A stretch of DNA of 64,000 bases from Paractinoplanes ferrugineus (GTDB lineage Bacteria > Actinomycetota > Actinomycetes > Mycobacteriales > Micromonosporaceae), in assembly GCF_016862195.1 (NCBI RefSeq), contig NZ_BOMM01000049.1:1-64000 (forward strand), written 5' to 3'. Position 1 is the first letter of the stretch, and each line of letters begins with the position of its first letter. Below, piece after piece: positions 1 to 7,849 of this stretch. The notes under the pieces were generated by a model. The model was not told the origin of the DNA, did no database searches, and was given only the letters and a program-made list of their open reading frames with translations. Position numbers and translations under genes: made by a program.

Positions 1-1082
1 ACGGACCGGAGCGCAGCGATACCGACTCGCCCGAGCGGGGTGGCAACCGTCCGCCGGACCCAGCCGATCGCGGCCGTGCCGATCTGCCGGATCCGGCTGA
101 TCGCGGTGGTGGCGATTCGCCAGAGCCAGGTTGCGGGCGCTGCGATCAGGTGGCGCCGCAACCACGCCAGGCCGGCAGCCGTGACCCTCCCCAGCCAGCC
201 GACCGGGCCGGCAATGACGTTGCGCCACAGCCCGGCGAGGGCGGTGGACATGAGCCGCCACAGCCCGGCGAGGGCGGTAGCGGTGAGTTGCCAGATCCGG
301 GTGAGGGCGGCAGCCGTCAGGTGCCACAGCCAGGCGCCCGCGGTGGCGAGGTGTTGCCAGATCCATGCGAGCGGCGCCGCTACCAGATTCCGCCAGACCC
401 ACTTGCACGCCGCGGTGCAGACTTGCCAAAGCCACAAGATCGGCTGGGTGAGGGCACGCCGGAGCCTCGACAGCGCGCCGATCCCGATCCGCTCGAGCCA
501 TGACAGTGCGGCGACCCCGATCCGCCAGATCCACTTGAGCGGGGCGACCGTGATCCGCCCGAGCCAAGTGAGCGCCGCAACTCCGGTCTGCCAGATCCAC
601 TTCAGCGGGGCGACTCCCGTTCGCCAGCTCCAGGACAGGGCGGCGAGTGCGCTTCGCCCGAGCCACGTGAGTGGGGCGACTCCCGTTCGCCAGGCCCAGG
701 ACAGGGCGGCGAGTGCGCTTCGCCCGAGCTGCGTGAGCGCGGGGGCGATTGTTTGCCACAGCCACCCGAGGGGTGTGGCGATCGACGTACGCCACAGCCA
801 GGCGAGCGCGGCGGCAGTCACCTGCCAGAACCAGGCAGCCGGAATGGCGATGGCATGTCGCCACAGCCACGCGAGGGCGGTGGTGGCGGCTCGCCAAAGC
901 CGGGCGATGGCTCGGGCCAGTCGGAGGGCCGGGGTGAGGATCAAGCGGCGGAAGAAGGCGGGGATACGTCGCAGGGCCTGCCACGCTACGTGCAGCGGCA
1001 AGACCATGACGACGGCGATTGCTTGCAGTGGCCAGCGGAGCCAGGTGGGCAGGTCGGGCTCGTCGGTGCGTTCACTGGTCAT
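1..1082 (-). CDS. Trp/Arg hendecad-repeat protein, C-terminus outside window
   Basis: I do not recognise a family. Reading from the ATG at 1082 the frame stays open to the window edge (about 360 residues, no stop). After a short acidic start (MTSERTDEPD) and a hydrophobic stretch, residues about 60-345 form some 26 tandem repeats of 11 residues (occasionally 12) with the pattern W-x-W-[R/Q] followed by a small/aliphatic half such as TGVAPLK or IGVAALS. The R/Q falls at residues 132, 143, 154, 165, 176, 187, 198, 209, 220, 231. Such 11-residue periods fit a long amphipathic or membrane-lying helix. It starts 35 bp after the XylF-type gene on the same strand, so it is probably co-transcribed. 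The start codon has only a weak GAGG-like site. Third codon positions are G/C rich on this strand, which is why I prefer it to the opposite frames. Function unknown. Confidence 0.72.
   Translation of the reverse strand, partial: MTSERTDEPDLPTWLRWPLQAIAVVMVLPLHVAWQALRRIPAFFRRLILTPALRLARAIARLWRAATTALAWLWRHAIAIPAAWFWQVTAAALAWLWRTSIATPLGWLWQTIAPALTQLGRSALAALSWAWRTGVAPLTWLGRSALAALSWSWRTGVAPLKWIWQTGVAALTWLGRITVAPLKWIWRIGVAALSWLERIGIGALSRLRRALTQPILWLWQVCTAACKWVWRNLVAAPLAWIWQHLATAGAWLWHLTAAALTRIWQLTATALAGLWRLMSTALAGLWRNVIAGPVGWLGRVTAAGLAWLRRHLIAAPATWLWRIATTAISRIRQIGTAAIGWVRRTVATPLGRVGIAALRS
607..738. repeat. Tandem 66-bp DNA duplication inside the hendecad gene
   Basis: Two nearly identical 66-bp units (607-672 and 673-738) each encode two hendecads, roughly residues 115-158 of the minus-strand protein. 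The rest of the 33-bp-periodic array is more diverged at DNA level, so this pair looks like the most recent duplication. The period being a multiple of 33 keeps the 11-residue protein repeat in frame, which supports protein-level selection. Confidence 0.8.
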
Positions 1083-1117
1083 CAGCCTCAAACGGTAGGC
1101 CGGCAGCGCAAACCTGG

Positions 1118-2224
1118 TTACGACTTGATGCCGTGCTCCTGGCAGAGGGACTGCAGGCCGTCGGCGCACAGTTGGTCGGCTTTGATGGCGCCGTCCGCGA
1201 CCACGTCTTTGACCTCGTCGATGGTGACGGCCAGCGGCACCAGGCTCACGAACGGCACCAGCCGGTTGCTCTCCGGGTCCCGGACTGTGGCGCCGACCGT
1301 CGGGGTCTGTCCTTTGAGCAGCTGGACCGCGATGTTGGCGGCTGTCTGCGCCTCGCGTTGGATCCGTTTGTAGACGGTCATGCACTGGTCGCCGGTCAGG
1401 ATGTTGCGCAGGCCCTCGACGGTGGCGTTCTGACCGGTCACCTTGACCCGGCCGTTGCGCTTGAGCCCCTTGAGGACACCGATGGCGGCGTTGGCGATCC
1501 CGTCGTCGGCGGCCAGCACGCCACTGATCCGGGGCTGCTGCTCGACCATCTGGCGGAAGATGTCGCGGGCCTGGGCGGGCGCCCACTCCGGTACGTCCTG
1601 GGACGGCCCCTTCGTGTACTCGGCCTCGTCGTACTTCGGGTCGAGCACGAAGTCGTGGCCGTCGGTCATCTGGTCGGCGTTGTTGTCCTGCGGCGCACCG
1701 TTGAGCTCGGCGACCACGGGATCCGCCGTCTTTTCTTCGCCCAGGCACTTGACCAGCCCGTACCCCTGCATGCGCCCTATTTCTTTGGGGTCGAAACTGA
1801 CCAGGTAGTCGGCGCTGCCGCCGACGGTGAGGCGGTCGTAGTCGATGACCTTGACCTCTTCGCGGTGGGCGCTCTCGATGAGGGCGCTTCCGTCGGAGGA
1901 GTCGGGGCTCGTGATGATCAGCACTTTGACGCCGTCGCGGATCATCGATTCGCCGATCTCCCGGAAGGTGCCGTCGGCCGGCGCGGTGCGGATGTCGGCG
2001 GTGACGCCGGCGGCGCGGAACGCCTCCTTGAAATACGCGGGGTCCTCGTTCTTCCAGCGTGGTGAGCTCGTCGCATTCGTCAGGATGACGCCGACGTTCA
2101 CGTCGGCGCCGGAGCCCGCCTGGGCGCGGCGCGAGGGCTTGGCATCGTCCGCGCTGCTGCACGCCGCCAGAAGGGTGAGGACGAGAGCACCGGCGCCGGC
2201 CACCGTGGTCATTCGTCTACGCAT
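1118..2224 (-). CDS. XylF/ChvE-type sugar-binding lipoprotein
   Basis: Predicted periplasmic-type (cell-surface) sugar-binding protein of 368 residues. The start at 2224 gives a lipoprotein signal peptide with lipobox LAAC and Cys22. The body has the type-I binding fold: NVGVILTNA at the beginning of the mature part, VLIITSPDSSDGSALIESA, and VIDYDRLTVGGSADYLVSFD, which resembles the xylose-binding XylF/ChvE group. No sugar permease or ATPase gene is next to it. It lies 32 bp downstream of a PotD-type gene and 35 bp upstream of the hendecad-repeat gene, all on one strand. The ligand cannot be told from sequence alone; the missing transporter partners leave open a sensing role or a permease outside the window. 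Confidence 0.85.
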   Translation of the reverse strand: MRRRMTTVAGAGALVLTLLAACSSADDAKPSRRAQAGSGADVNVGVILTNATSSPRWKNEDPAYFKEAFRAAGVTADIRTAPADGTFREIGESMIRDGVKVLIITSPDSSDGSALIESAHREEVKVIDYDRLTVGGSADYLVSFDPKEIGRMQGYGLVKCLGEEKTADPVVAELNGAPQDNNADQMTDGHDFVLDPKYDEAEYTKGPSQDVPEWAPAQARDIFRQMVEQQPRISGVLAADDGIANAAIGVLKGLKRNGRVKVTGQNATVEGLRNILTGDQCMTVYKRIQREAQTAANIAVQLLKGQTPTVGATVRDPESNRLVPFVSLVPLAVTIDEVKDVVADGAIKADQLCADGLQSLCQEHGIKS

Positions 2225-2256
2225 GATTCGCGCCTGTCGTTCGGGGATCTCGGGTG

Positions 2257-3507
2257 TCAGCCCAGCACGATCGGTTCGAAGGTCTTCTGGAAGTTCGCCT
2301 GTTCGTCGGCGGTCTGGAAAGAGACGTAGTAGTGGAGCTTCGCGTACTCGGCGGCGGCCGGGAACACGAGCTTCGAGTCGGCGACCTGCAACATGGCGGC
2401 GCGATCCTCGCCCGTCAGTTTCGCGGCGTCCTTCTTGATCTGTTCCTTGGCGGCCGGCACCGGCGCCACGTAGTTGATGTACTCGGCGAGAGAGGCGGCG
2501 ATGTCCGTACGGTAGAAGAAGTCGATCAGCGTTTGCGCGTCGACAGGTGATTTCGCCGTGATCGGGATCGTCATGTTGTCGGTCCAGATCGTGCCGCCCT
2601 CTTGCGGAATGACGAACTCGAAGTTGCGACCCTCGGAGACGTTTTTCTGGAAGATGTCGCCCGACCACGCCTGGGTGATCCACACCTCACCCTTGCCGAG
2701 CGCATCGACATAGGACTGGTCGTAGTAGTTGCGGACGATGCCGGCCTTCTTCTGATCCTCCAGATGATTGGCCGCCTTCTCCCATTCACCGACGGTGGAA
2801 TTCCCCGGGTCGATGCCGAGCGCGAGCATGCCGAAGTTGGCGAGCTCCTGGGGATCGGAGAACATCCCGACCTTGCCCTTGAACGCGGGGTCCCACAGGT
2901 CCGCCAGCTTGGTGATCTTGCGGCCGCCGAGCTTGGCCGGGTCGTACGCGATGCCGGTGATGCCCGACGCCCACGGCACGCTGTAGACGTTGCCGGGATC
3001 GAACGCCTCCTTGGTGTACGCGGCGCCGGCGTTCTTCTTGAAGTTCGGCATCTTGGAATGGTCGAGCGGGGCGAGGAACCCGGAATCGCGGAACTGGCTG
3101 AACTGGTACGAGTTGGTGATGATCATCAGGTCGTAGTCGATCGACTGCCCGGCCGCCAGTTGTGGCTGCACCTTGGCGAACCACGGGCCCATCTCCTCGA
3201 TGACTTCCTGGTAGTTCACCTTGATGCCGGACTCGGCCGTGAACTTCTTCAGCTCCGGCTTCTTGGGGTCCATGTAGAGCGGCCAGCTGGCGAAGTTGAC
3301 CTGGCCGGTCCTGGCCTTGCCGGCCCAGAATTTCGCTGCGGCGTCCGGGGCGTCGAGCGTTTTCTTCTTGGCCGTGCCCTCCACGCCGCACGCGGCGAGG
3401 GTGGCGCTCGCGGCGGCCAGACCGGAGAGGCGAAGGGCGTCGCGGCGGCCGAGGCGGCGCTGGGTGAGGCCGCGCACGAGGGACGGATCGGAAGGATTCA
3501 CAGGCAT
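2257..3507 (-). CDS. potD: PotD-type polyamine-binding lipoprotein
   Basis: Predicted substrate-binding protein of a spermidine/putrescine ABC transporter, 416 residues, anchored outside the membrane. The N-terminus carries RR at 21-22 followed by a hydrophobic stretch and lipobox LAAC with Cys40, compatible with Tat or Sec lipoprotein export. PotD-like blocks include DYDLMIITNSYQFSQF, VPWASGITGIAYD, VWITQAWSGDIFQ and the C-terminal FFYRTDIAASLAEYINYV. I chose the ATG at 3507 because it places the signal correctly; a longer start at 3558 adds 17 basic residues. The usual potA, potB and potC genes are absent here, so it is an orphan binding protein or its partners lie elsewhere. Confidence 0.88.
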   Translation of the reverse strand: MPVNPSDPSLVRGLTQRRLGRRDALRLSGLAAASATLAACGVEGTAKKKTLDAPDAAAKFWAGKARTGQVNFASWPLYMDPKKPELKKFTAESGIKVNYQEVIEEMGPWFAKVQPQLAAGQSIDYDLMIITNSYQFSQFRDSGFLAPLDHSKMPNFKKNAGAAYTKEAFDPGNVYSVPWASGITGIAYDPAKLGGRKITKLADLWDPAFKGKVGMFSDPQELANFGMLALGIDPGNSTVGEWEKAANHLEDQKKAGIVRNYYDQSYVDALGKGEVWITQAWSGDIFQKNVSEGRNFEFVIPQEGGTIWTDNMTIPITAKSPVDAQTLIDFFYRTDIAASLAEYINYVAPVPAAKEQIKKDAAKLTGEDRAAMLQVADSKLVFPAAAEYAKLHYYVSFQTADEQANFQKTFEPIVLG

Positions 3508-3631
3508 CTTCAGACTCCGATAGTGCAGGCGGGAGCGTCGCCTGCGGGGCGCGTTCAATAAAGAAAGTGTCGGAATCCGGGAGAGCGGGATCGGCGTCGC
3601 TGGCGAAGATTAATTTCCTCAACTCGATGTG

Positions 3632-3736
3632 TCAACATCCGGTCACTCCATCACGAGAAACGCCGGCCGAGTCGCACTCACAGTCCGTATACCATTTATC
3701 ATCATGAGATCTCGCCTCGACGACGCCCTCGATCAT
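3632..3736 (-). CDS. Small 34-residue Cys-containing peptide
   Basis: A short gene with a strong ribosome binding site (AGGAAGG, seven bases before the ATG). The peptide begins MIEGVVEARSHDDKWYTD and ends in a segment with three cysteines (CECDSAGVSRDGVTGC). It is not recognised. It lies in the 5' leader of the PotD-XylF-hendecad operon, 124 bp before potD, so it could be a leader peptide, a secreted or modified peptide precursor, or a small regulator. A Ser/Thr/Cys-rich C-terminus resembles the core of some ribosomally made peptides, but I see no maturation enzyme nearby. The ribosome site sits in a hairpin arm (3742-3764). Confidence 0.5.
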   Translation of the reverse strand: MIEGVVEARSHDDKWYTDCECDSAGVSRDGVTGC

Positions 3737-3741
3737 TGAAG

Positions 3742-3764
3742 TACCTTCCTGTATGTAGAAGGTA
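3742..3764 (-). promoter_or_regulatory. Inverted repeat covering the peptide ribosome binding site
   Basis: TACCTTC and GAAGGTA form an exact 7-bp inverted repeat with a 9-base spacer. On the minus strand the downstream arm contains the GGAAGG that serves the 34-residue peptide gene, so in RNA the hairpin would hide the ribosome binding site; as DNA it could equally be an operator. Confidence 0.55.
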
Positions 3765-3797
3765 TTAACGCCGCGTATAAATGGAAACGTGCGCGTA

Positions 3798-4055
3798 CTA
3801 GTTCGGAAACCAGTCCGGCGCATCCTGTCGCACCGGGTGACTGAACATCTCGACCCGATTCCTACCTGAGGATTTCGCGGCATACACGGCTGCGTAGGTG
3901 CGGTTGGTCGGTTCGATTGCAGCGGTTCCCGTCTCGCCCACGGTGACGCCGACGCGCGCGCTGACCGTCGCCGTCGCGACAGACAGTGAGATCGGGGCTT
4001 TCGCCGCTCCGGCCGGCCCGCCGGTCGCGGCTTTGAGACGCGACGCGACCTCGAC
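3798..4055 (-). pseudogene. Remnant of a diguanylate cyclase (GGDEF) C-terminus
   Basis: In one minus-strand frame ending at the TAG at 3800-3798 the translation runs VEVASRLKAATG, then ISLSVATATVSARVGVTVG, then TYAAVYAAKSSGRNRVEMF. The last block is the hallmark end of GGDEF domains (ADxAxYxAKxxGRNRV). The GGDEF motif itself and the whole N-terminus are missing, and a 15-bp tandem repeat array lies just upstream, so this is a decayed gene end rather than a working enzyme. Intact GGDEF genes lie elsewhere in the window (19339-21630 and 56500-58065). Confidence 0.6.
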
Positions 4056-4095
4056 CCGACAAGATCGTCGACCGGTCGTGGATGTCGGGCCGCAG

Positions 4096-4140
4096 TTCCC
4101 GGTCGGGCAGGCCCCGGTCGGGCAGTCCCCGGTCGGGCAG
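4096..4140. repeat. 15-bp tandem repeats
   Basis: Three near-perfect copies of a 15-bp unit containing CCCGGTCGGGCAG, followed by degenerate copies to about 4172. The array sits between the GGDEF remnant and the methyltransferase gene. Together with the remnant it accounts for the roughly 500-bp stretch without an intact gene; I see no other gene there. Confidence 0.75.
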
Positions 4141-4261
4141 TCCCCGGGTCGCGCGGTCTCGGGTCACGCAGTGCTGAGCCTGAGAACTGCCAGTGATCCC
4201 TCCTGTCGGATGGGTGACGGGTGTCGGTGAAACGATGCCGGCATGGGTAAACATTTGCCCC

Positions 4262-5086
4262 ATGAAGCCCGCGCAGATGGATCGCACTCCCTTCTCCGAC
4301 CTGGACAGCCAGCCCAGGGAGATGACAGCGATGCTTCTCGCCGCGCTCGATGCGATGGGCCGTCATCCCGAGATCCGCCGGGTGCGGCAGACCGCCCTGG
4401 AGGCGTTGCGTCCCGAACCTGGCGCCCGCCTGCTCGACGCCGGCTCCGGAGCGGGTGACGTCTCGCGCGGTCTCGCCGCCAAGGTCGGTCCGGCGGGCGA
4501 GGTGATCGCCCTGGACTCGTCGGCCGCCACGATCGAGGCCGCTCTGCGCCGGCACGACGGCAGCAACGTGCGTTACCTGACCGGGGACGTCTCCGCGATG
4601 ACGCTGCCCACCGACAGCGTCGACGGCGTGTGGTGCGAGCGGCTGCTCCAGCACGTCGAGGATGCCGACACGGCGATCGCCGAGCTGATCCGGGTGACCC
4701 GCCCCGGCGGTCGCATCTGCCTCGTCGACACCGACTGGGAGTCGCTGTCCTTCGACGGCGTGCCACCCCATCTGGCCGCCACGGTGGTCGAAGCCAGTCA
4801 CGGCCGGCTCACCCCCCGACGGTTGGACATGGGACGCACCCTGCGCCGCCGCCTCGTCGACGCCAACCTGCTGAACGTGACCGCGACGCCGGTCACCTGT
4901 CTCTTCGACGACCCCACTTCGGCCGCTGTGGTGCTCCCCATGGTCAACCCCCTGCTCCCGACAACCACCTGGCCCACCCCGGCCGCCGTGCGTGAGAAGT
5001 GGTTCTCCCACGTGAACGCCGCTGGTGCTCGCGGTGACTTCCTGGCCGTCCTCACCATCTGGGTCGTGACCGGCACGGTCGCCTGA
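4262..5086 (+). CDS. SAM-dependent methyltransferase
   Basis: Class I methyltransferase of about 274 residues. Motif I is LLDAGSGAGDVSRGL (residues 57-71), the acidic strand-2 residue is in VIALDSSAATIEAA, and DGVWCERLLQHVEDADTA followed by RVTRPGGRICLVDTDWESL gives motifs II-III and the post-motif strand typical of UbiE/Methyltransf_11 proteins acting on small molecules. The substrate is unknown. I favour the ATG at 4262; an in-frame start 69 bp upstream is possible, and neither has a clear ribosome binding site. It is a single gene, converging on the next one. Confidence 0.82.
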   Translation: MKPAQMDRTPFSDLDSQPREMTAMLLAALDAMGRHPEIRRVRQTALEALRPEPGARLLDAGSGAGDVSRGLAAKVGPAGEVIALDSSAATIEAALRRHDGSNVRYLTGDVSAMTLPTDSVDGVWCERLLQHVEDADTAIAELIRVTRPGGRICLVDTDWESLSFDGVPPHLAATVVEASHGRLTPRRLDMGRTLRRRLVDANLLNVTATPVTCLFDDPTSAAVVLPMVNPLLPTTTWPTPAAVREKWFSHVNAAGARGDFLAVLTIWVVTGTVA

Positions 5087-5092
5087 CCCCGG

Positions 5093-5755
5093 TCAGCCAT
5101 CGGCGTAGCGCCAATATTGGCGTTTCCCCTCGTCTCGGATCACGTAGCCCAAGCGGGCCAACTCGGCGCGCAGCTCGCGCCCGTCACCCTCGTCGCCGGA
5201 TCGCAAGGCCGCCTGCCGCGCCTCGAACAGCGCATTCGCCGTCGCCGCGATCTCGGGCAGGCCCGGAACCCATCGGCGGTAGGCCGATGAATACGGGTCG
5301 CTCTCGGTCCAGGCGACGCCGCGTTCGAGGAAGGCCTCGCGAATCCGCCGGACGGACAGGTAGGAGGGCTCGCGAGCCAGCTCGCGGCCGGTGCGGCCGA
5401 GCAGGATCAGCTGGTCGTGCTCATGGAACGCCACTGCCACCTGGCCGAGCGGGACTCGGTTGACCACGCCGGGCCGGGACAGGACGACCTCGGCGGGGTT
5501 GATCTGGACGGTCAACGCTTCACGATGGACGAGACTTGCCAGCGCCAGGCCGAGCGCCATGCCTATGGAGATCGCGATCCAGCCGGCGGCCGGCTCGGGC
5601 AGCCGGCGGAGGATGCCGAACGGGAGAGGCAGCGGCAGCCAGGAGGCCACCCGGAGGAACATCAGGATCATCGCGCCACCGGCCAGCGGAAGGCCGAGCC
5701 AGGTGAGAACCCTGGCCCAGGACGGGGTCGGCACGGTCGTCGTCTGTTCGATCAC
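5093..5755 (-). CDS. Membrane protein, possibly YqeB-like
   Basis: A 220-residue protein with two predicted membrane segments (about residues 17-37 and 57-77) and a soluble C-terminal two thirds. The sequence VLSRPGVVNRVPLGQVAVAF and ILLGRTGRELAREPS after the membrane part suggests a PH-like beta domain, as in proteins named YqeB in Gram-positive bacteria; this match is from memory and is tentative. The tail (ELARLGYVIRDEGKRQYWR) is basic. It is monocistronic, convergent with the methyltransferase and divergent from the histidine kinase. Role unknown. Confidence 0.7.
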   Translation of the reverse strand: MIEQTTTVPTPSWARVLTWLGLPLAGGAMILMFLRVASWLPLPLPFGILRRLPEPAAGWIAISIGMALGLALASLVHREALTVQINPAEVVLSRPGVVNRVPLGQVAVAFHEHDQLILLGRTGRELAREPSYLSVRRIREAFLERGVAWTESDPYSSAYRRWVPGLPEIAATANALFEARQAALRSGDEGDGRELRAELARLGYVIRDEGKRQYWRYADG

Positions 5756-5863
5756 GGGGTCGAGTCTTCGCCGTTGCGGACCGGCCGGGAAACCGACTCA
5801 AGGCGATGCTCCATAGACCAAAGTCGACTGCCCTCGGCCGTCCGAGGCCGGTAGCGTCGGGCC

Positions 5864-7063
5864 ATGCCTCAGCGACACCCGATCAAGTTTTGGCTGCTGG
5901 AGATCTCTCTCGCAGCAATCGCCACGCTGCTCGGGCTGTTCTTCGTCAGCAACTCGGTGTCCGAGGACGGCGGTGCTCCGGTCGCTGTGGAGGCCGCCGC
6001 GGCGGTCGCGGCGGTCGCGGCCCTGGTGCTGTTCCGGCGCACCCACCCGGTCGCGTTGACCCTCATCCTCATCCCCTGCGGCATCGTGCTCGGCATGCCG
6101 ATGGGGGCCACCCCGATCGCGCTGTTCGCGGTGGCGCTGCACCGGCCGGCCCGGGTCGCGATCGCGCTCGCCGGCATGCACGCCGCGCTCACCGCGGGGG
6201 TCTACGGATTGGTGCTCGGCCCGACCGGCACCTATGCCGAAGTCGTCGTCTTCCTTGTTCTGCTGCACGTCAGCGGGGTTGCGGTGGCCATGGTGATCCG
6301 GTCGCGCCGCCAATTGGTGGCCTCCTGGGCCGAGCGGGTGCGGCAAGCCGAGGAGGGCCAGCGGCTTCGCGTCGAGCAGGCCCGGCACGCCGAGCGCGAG
6401 CAACTGGCCCGCGAGATGCACGACGTCCTCGCGCACCGCATCTCGCTGCTGGCCGTGCATGCCGGCGCGCTCTCGGTGTCGCGCGACGCCTCGGCGGAGG
6501 AGAAGCAAGCGGCCGGGGTGATCCGGCAGTGCGCGCACGACGCTCTGGAAGACCTGCGATCTTTGCTCGGCATGCTCAGAGGGCCGGTGGTGGATCGCCC
6601 CCTGCCGACGCTTGGCGATGTGCCCGCGTTGGTGGAGCGGTCCCGGGAGGCTGGTGCCGACGTGAGTCTGTCGTTGACCGGCGGAGACGACGACGCCGAC
6701 GACATGTCCGACGAGATCGAGGTGCCCGACCAGATCGGGCGTCACGCCTACCGGATCGTTCAGGAGGCGCTGACCAACGCCCTGAAGCATGCGCCGGGCG
6801 CTCCGGTTCGGGTACGTCTCGACGTTCGGCACATGCAGGGCCTGTCGGTGCAGGTAATAAACGATCTGGGCTGGCATCGGCAGCCCGCGCAGTGGCCCGA
6901 GCGGGTCGGCGCCGGCCCGGAGATGGTGCCGGGAATCCCCGGGGCCGGCGCCGGTCTGGTGGGCTTGCGGGAGCGGGTCCAGCTGGTCGGAGGTCGCTTC
7001 GAACACGGTCCGACGCCGGAGGGCGAGTTCGACGTCAAAGCCTGGCTGCCATGGCGCGCATAA
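5864..7063 (+). CDS. Two-component sensor histidine kinase (NarL-partner type)
   Basis: A 399-residue membrane kinase. Residues about 10-145 hold four to five membrane segments with very short loops, so the signal is probably sensed in or near the membrane. The HisKA_3 dimerisation motif is EREQLAREMHDVLAHRIS with phosphoacceptor His186. The HATPase domain has the N box RIVQEALTNALKHAP and the glycine-rich GAGLVGLRERVQLVGGRF. The response regulator follows 76 bp downstream on the same strand, which is the standard pairing. A non-conserved insert around residues 340-365 (PEMVPGIPGAGAG) precedes the final G box. Stimulus unknown. Confidence 0.92.
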   Translation: MPQRHPIKFWLLEISLAAIATLLGLFFVSNSVSEDGGAPVAVEAAAAVAAVAALVLFRRTHPVALTLILIPCGIVLGMPMGATPIALFAVALHRPARVAIALAGMHAALTAGVYGLVLGPTGTYAEVVVFLVLLHVSGVAVAMVIRSRRQLVASWAERVRQAEEGQRLRVEQARHAEREQLAREMHDVLAHRISLLAVHAGALSVSRDASAEEKQAAGVIRQCAHDALEDLRSLLGMLRGPVVDRPLPTLGDVPALVERSREAGADVSLSLTGGDDDADDMSDEIEVPDQIGRHAYRIVQEALTNALKHAPGAPVRVRLDVRHMQGLSVQVINDLGWHRQPAQWPERVGAGPEMVPGIPGAGAGLVGLRERVQLVGGRFEHGPTPEGEFDVKAWLPWRA

Positions 7064-7139
7064 CCGCACGGACCGCGCGCCCAACCGCACGCACAGAAGG
7101 CGGCAGAGCGCTCGCAACGAGGACGGGACCGGTGAGCTG

Positions 7140-7790
7140 ATGGAGCGGCCGGTGCGGGTGCTGATCGTCGACGACGATGCGATGGTTCGGCAGGGGCTTC
7201 AGATGATGCTGAGCGCCTTCGACGAGATCGAGGTGGTCGGGGCGGTGGCGGACGGCACCGAGGTGGCGGCGGCGGTCGACCGTCTGCGGCCGCGGGTGGT
7301 GTTGATGGACATCCGGATGCCGGGGATGGATGGGCTCACCGCTACGGCGGAGTTGCGGCGGCGGGCGGACGCGCCGGAGGTGTTGGTGTTGACGACGTTC
7401 GACACCGACGAGCATGTGCGGCGGGCCATCCAGGTGGGGGCGTGCGGGTTTCTGCTCAAGCACGAGCCGCCGGCCGGGCTCGCGAGCGCGATCTGCCGGG
7501 CGGCCTCCGGGGAGCCGATGTTCACGCCCTCGGTGCTGCGACAAGTGATGGGGCTCGCCGCGGGCGCCGCCGACCCGGGGCGGGAACGGGCCAAGGTCGC
7601 GCTCGGAATGCTGCGACCCAGCGAGCGTGACGTCGCCGAGTTGGTCGCTGAGGGCCTCACCAACCAGGAGATCGCCGGCAAGCTGCTGGTCAGCACGGCA
7701 ACGGTGAAGGCCTACATCACGCAGATCTTCATCAAGCTCGACCTGAGCAACCGGGTTCAGATAGCAACCATGGTGCTGCAGGCACGATGA
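7140..7790 (+). CDS. NarL/LuxR-family response regulator
   Basis: A 216-residue response regulator, the partner of the preceding kinase. The receiver domain has the acidic triad VDDD (11-13), the phosphorylated Asp57 in VVLMDIRMPGMDG, Thr in VLVLTTFD and Lys in FLLKHEPP. The C-terminal LuxR-type helix-turn-helix is complete (LRPSERDVAELVAEGLTNQEIAGKLLVSTATVKAYI). Phosphorylation should promote dimerisation and DNA binding. Target genes are not visible here; no obvious inverted repeat stands before the kinase gene. Confidence 0.93.
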   Translation: MERPVRVLIVDDDAMVRQGLQMMLSAFDEIEVVGAVADGTEVAAAVDRLRPRVVLMDIRMPGMDGLTATAELRRRADAPEVLVLTTFDTDEHVRRAIQVGACGFLLKHEPPAGLASAICRAASGEPMFTPSVLRQVMGLAAGAADPGRERAKVALGMLRPSERDVAELVAEGLTNQEIAGKLLVSTATVKAYITQIFIKLDLSNRVQIATMVLQAR

Positions 7791-7797
7791 GAAGCCG

Positions 7798-7833
7798 CGT
7801 GCCCCACCGCCTCAGAAACGGCGACGGGGCACG
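7798..7833 (+). terminator. Hairpin after the response regulator gene
   Basis: CGTGCCCCACCGCC and GGCGACGGGGCACG pair over 12 of 14 positions around an 8-base loop, eight bases after the stop codon at 7790. No U-tract follows, as is common for actinobacterial terminators. Confidence 0.6.
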
Positions 7834-7849
7834 GCGGCAAGACACGGGC

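Noticed and set aside
1..1082. CRISPR array suggested by the 33-bp periodicity
   Set aside because: There are no spacers: the repeat units are contiguous, diverged and in a reading frame, and no cas gene is nearby.
40..1098. Open plus-strand frames (for example an Ala/Arg/Cys/His-rich one of about 350 residues) through the 33-bp repeats
   Set aside because: They are by-products of the periodic minus-strand sequence; their third codon positions are not G/C rich and the composition is not protein-like.
3898..4230. 110-residue plus-strand frame with VGQSPVGQSP repeats
   Set aside because: It lies over the GGDEF remnant and the 15-bp repeats, has no ribosome binding site and unusual composition; it is more likely a shadow.
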